NCBI GenBank assembly: GCA_017483805.1
Contig: JAFUUL010000049.1
Coordinates: 1 to 53,156 of the forward strand
Length of the DNA stretch: 53,156 bases
From: Prevotella sp.
GTDB taxonomy: Bacteria > Bacteroidota > Bacteroidia > Bacteroidales > Bacteroidaceae
Direction of reading: 5' to 3'
Shown here: positions 50,955 through 53,156 of the stretch, piece after piece
Layout: each line of letters opens with the position of its first letter
Position numbering within the stretch: position 1 is the first letter of the stretch
Position numbers and translations under genes: made by a program
Notes under the pieces: generated by a model
Database searches by the model: none
Seen by the model: the letters and a program-made list of their open reading frames with translations, nothing else
Told to the model about the DNA's origin: nothing

Positions 50955-51092
50955 GGGTCGTTCCGATATCATCTTCGGGAGTAAAGTATGGCACTTTAGG
51001 GAGTAAGGAAGCATACTTTACTATGGTAAAGTCCTATCGGAAGCCCCCTGACTTGGCCTACCTTCGGGGGCAAGATGATACTGCGACGACCC
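50955..51092. repeat. Nested palindromic element 2
   Basis: Outer inverted repeat of 21 bases with four mismatches (50955-50975 and 51072-51092), inner perfect 11-base repeat AGTAAAGTATG (50980-50990 and 51012-51022). Shares words with the repeat at 8456-8523. Confidence 0.7.
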
Positions 51093-51175
51093 GCAGACAG
51101 CACCCCTCGTCTCTGATATGTGCAAACAGAGGGTTAAAAATTGCTTAAATCTTTTTTTATTCCACGAAAAAGTAG

Positions 51176-51183
51176 TACCTTTG
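51176..51183 (+). promoter_or_regulatory. Proximal gyrA -7 box
   Basis: TACCTTTG with a T-rich but non-consensus -33 region; 115 bases before the GTG start. Confidence 0.5.
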
Positions 51184-51297
51184 TAGGCTGAAACGTACAG
51201 GGCGAAATGCGTCAGCGGGCTTAAAAACGGCCTTCACGGCGATTTCGGCTCGAAAGTGAAAAGTAAAAAAGGTAAAAAAGTAAAAAGATAAAGTAAA

Positions 51298-53156
51298 GTG
51301 GATCAGACGTTTGACAACGACAGAATTTTGAAGATTAACATTGAGGAGGAGATGAAGTCCTCGTACATCGACTACAGTATGTCGGTGATCGTGGCCCGTG
51401 CCCTCCCTGATGTTCGTGATGGATTTAAGCCCGTGCATCGCCGTATATTATATGGTATGATGGGCATTGGAAATACAAGCGACAAGCCGCACAAGAAGTG
51501 CGCCCGCGTGGTGGGTGAGGTGCTCGGTAAGTACCACCCCCACGGCGACTCCTCCGTCTATGGCGCCCTGGTGCGCATGGGACAGGAGTGGAACATGCGC
51601 TACACGCTCGTAGACGGACAGGGTAACTTCGGCTCCGTGGACGGCGACTCGCCCGCAGCCATGCGTTACACCGAGTGCCGCCTCTCGAAGATGGGTGAGC
51701 ACATCATGGACGACCTGGACAAGGAGACCGTCGACATGGACCCCAACTTCGACAACACGCTGGTGGAGCCCAGCGTGATGCCTACCAAGGTGCCCAACCT
51801 GCTGGTCAATGGCGGCAACGGCATCGCCGTGGGTATGGCCACCAACATGCCGACCCACAACCTGGGCGAGGTCATCGACGGCTGCTGTGCCTTCATCGAC
51901 AACCCTGACATCGACACCGAAGGCCTGATGCAGTACATCCCCGGCCCCGACTTCCCCACAGGAGCCTACATCTATGGCCTGCAGGGCGTGCGCGATGCCT
52001 ATGAGACGGGCCGCGGCCGCATCGTGATGAGAGCCAAGGCCGAGATTGAGGCCGGCGACACGCACGACAAGATTGTGGTCAACGAGATTCCCTACGGCGT
52101 GAACAAGGCCGACCTGGTGGCCTACATCGCCGACCTGGCCACCCAGCACAAGATTGAGGGCATTGCCAACGTGAACGACGAGTCGGGCCGCCAGGGTATG
52201 CGTATCGTGGTCGACTGCAAGCGCGACGCCAACGCCAACGTGATCCTGAACAAACTGTTCAAGATGACCGCCCTGCAGAGTTCGTTCTCTGTCAACAACA
52301 TCGCCCTGGTGCCCATCAAGACCGCCGACGGCGTGCGCCTGCGTCCCCGTCTGCTGTCGCTCCGTGAGTGCATCCGCTACTTCATCGAGCACCGTCACGA
52401 CGTGACCATCCGCCGCACGCAGTACGACCTGCGCAAGGCCCGCGAGCGTGCCCACATCCTGGAGGGCTTGATCATCGCCGTGAACAACATCGACGAGGTG
52501 GTGCACATCATCCGCCAGAGCCAGACGCCCACCGATGCCCAGCGCAACCTGGAGAAGCGCTTCGACCTGGACGAACTGCAGTCGAAGGCCATCGTCGATA
52601 TGCGCCTGAGCCAACTGACCGGCCTGCGCGTCGACCAACTCCACCAGGAGTACGACGACCTGATGAAACTGATTGCCGACCTGGAGGAGATCCTGAACAA
52701 CCCCGAGCGTTGCAAGGAGGTGATGAAGCAGGACCTGCTGGAGGTGAAGGAGAAGTATGGCGACGAGCGCAAGACGGAGATCATCCCCTTCGACCACGAG
52801 TTCAACGCCGAGGACTTCTATCCCGACGATCCCGTCGTCATCACCATCAGCCACATGGGCTACATCAAGCGCACACCGCTCTCTGAGTTCCACGCTCAGG
52901 GCCGTGGCGGCATGGGCTCGAAGGGTGCCCGCCACCGCGACAACGACTTCACCGAATATATCTATCCCGCCACGATGCACAACACGCTGCTCTTCTTCAC
53001 CCAGAAGGGCCGCTGCTACTGGCAGAAGTGCTACGAGATACCCGAGGGCGACAAGAACTCGAAGGGCCGCGCCATCCAGAATATGCTCAACATCGAGCCC
53101 GACGACGCCATCAACGCCGTGCTGCGCATCAAGAAGTTCGACGACGAGGAGTTCCT
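51298..53156 (+). CDS. gyrA: DNA gyrase subunit A, N-terminal part
   Basis: Catalytic breakage-reunion subunit of gyrase; runs past the window end. The first in-frame start is GTG at 51298 ([20 protein letters not shown]); a later ATG at 51352 would remove conserved residues. Active-site Tyr lies in [11 protein letters not shown]. Residues near the quinolone region read [17 protein letters not shown], with Ser at the position of E. coli Ser83 and Gly at the position of Asp87. The first C-terminal pinwheel blade begins [19 protein letters not shown], with the GyrA-box-like [10 protein letters not shown], which favours GyrA over ParC. Confidence 0.95.
   Translation, partial: MDQTFDNDRILKINIEEEMKSSYIDYSMSVIVARALPDVRDGFKPVHRRILYGMMGIGNTSDKPHKKCARVVGEVLGKYHPHGDSSVYGALVRMGQEWNMRYTLVDGQGNFGSVDGDSPAAMRYTECRLSKMGEHIMDDLDKETVDMDPNFDNTLVEPSVMPTKVPNLLVNGGNGIAVGMATNMPTHNLGEVIDGCCAFIDNPDIDTEGLMQYIPGPDFPTGAYIYGLQGVRDAYETGRGRIVMRAKAEIEAGDTHDKIVVNEIPYGVNKADLVAYIADLATQHKIEGIANVNDESGRQGMRIVVDCKRDANANVILNKLFKMTALQSSFSVNNIALVPIKTADGVRLRPRLLSLRECIRYFIEHRHDVTIRRTQYDLRKARERAHILEGLIIAVNNIDEVVHIIRQSQTPTDAQRNLEKRFDLDELQSKAIVDMRLSQLTGLRVDQLHQEYDDLMKLIADLEEILNNPERCKEVMKQDLLEVKEKYGDERKTEIIPFDHEFNAEDFYPDDPVVITISHMGYIKRTPLSEFHAQGRGGMGSKGARHRDNDFTEYIYPATMHNTLLFFTQKGRCYWQKCYEIPEGDKNSKGRAIQNMLNIEPDDAINAVLRIKKFDDEEF

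Larger units (their letters stand above)
50619..51297. other. Gene-free region between rpmE2 and gyrA
   Basis: No gene supported. It holds divergent promoters (minus 50678-50709; plus 50726-50757), two nested palindromic elements (50791-50930 and 50955-51092), a promoter near gyrA (51176-51183) and an A-rich spacer of GTAAAAAG-type repeats (51255-51300). Confidence 0.7.

Noticed and set aside
51529-51580. Gly at the GyrA position equal to E. coli Asp87 as a resistance mutation
   Set aside because: As I recall, related Prevotella GyrA proteins also have Gly there, so it is probably native; the Ser83 equivalent is unchanged.
52360-52890. Plus-strand alternative frame inside gyrA
   Set aside because: Shadow of the gyrase frame; Arg/Pro-rich composition typical of a GC-rich off-frame.

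Overview
The window looks like a chromosome segment from a Bacteroidales bacterium, most likely Prevotella/Segatella-like. Evidence: promoters of the Bacteroidetes type (TTTG, about 20 bases, TAnnTTTG), a type III glutamine synthetase, LL-diaminopimelate aminotransferase (DapL), a hybrid two-component regulator ending in an AraC domain, a TPR-membrane-AraC regulator, a T9SS-like C-terminal tail, anaerobic sulfatase maturation and many small lipoproteins. No tRNA, rRNA, CRISPR array or transposase was seen.

Layout. 1-3360: phosphate ABC transporter pstS(partial)-C-A-B plus a 42-residue membrane microprotein. 3361-5299: decayed gene remnants, an orphan conserved gene and a promoter with a long leader. 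5300-8197: two secreted proteins, one with a T9SS-like tail and one with Fn3/vWA domains and a duplicated C-terminal module. 8198-8863: repeats only. 8864-11365: radical-SAM sulfatase maturase and a serine-type sulfatase. 11451-11976: a small heat-shock protein behind a sigma-54-like promoter. 12049-30304: a nitrogen and glutamine block made of gltB-gltD-dapF-dapL-glnN (minus), then glnK-amtB-porin, pyrG, purF-type and asnB (plus). 30364-31725: TrpB2. 31824-42672: two minus-strand operons of lipoproteins and envelope proteins, including a TMEM43-family protein, separated by one orphan gene. 42785-44342: a frameshifted TPR-membrane-AraC regulator. 44421-45852: a frameshifted sodium:solute symporter. 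45824-47509: a hybrid histidine kinase-AraC regulator without a large sensor domain. 47813-50618: trxB, glutathione-peroxidase-like gene, lipoprotein nuclease, rpmE2. 50619-51297: repeats and promoters. 51298 to end: gyrA (partial).

Most interesting points. (1) The two envelope/lipoprotein operons have promoters with the same architecture: two 12-base direct repeats at 21-base spacing, placed 22 bases beyond the -7 box. The membrane AraC regulator beside them is the obvious candidate activator, so this looks like an undescribed envelope regulon. (2) gltB carries five in-frame insertions of palindromic GC-rich repeats. (3) The hybrid regulator gene has four copies of a 16-base motif around its own promoter, arranged as expected for looping autoregulation. 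(4) Two nested-palindrome elements precede gyrA, and one shares sequence with the repeat region near 8.5 kb. (5) Two neighbouring genes are frameshifted, one at a short tandem repeat of the kind otherwise found between genes.

All calls come from reading the sequence and family knowledge. No database search was run.
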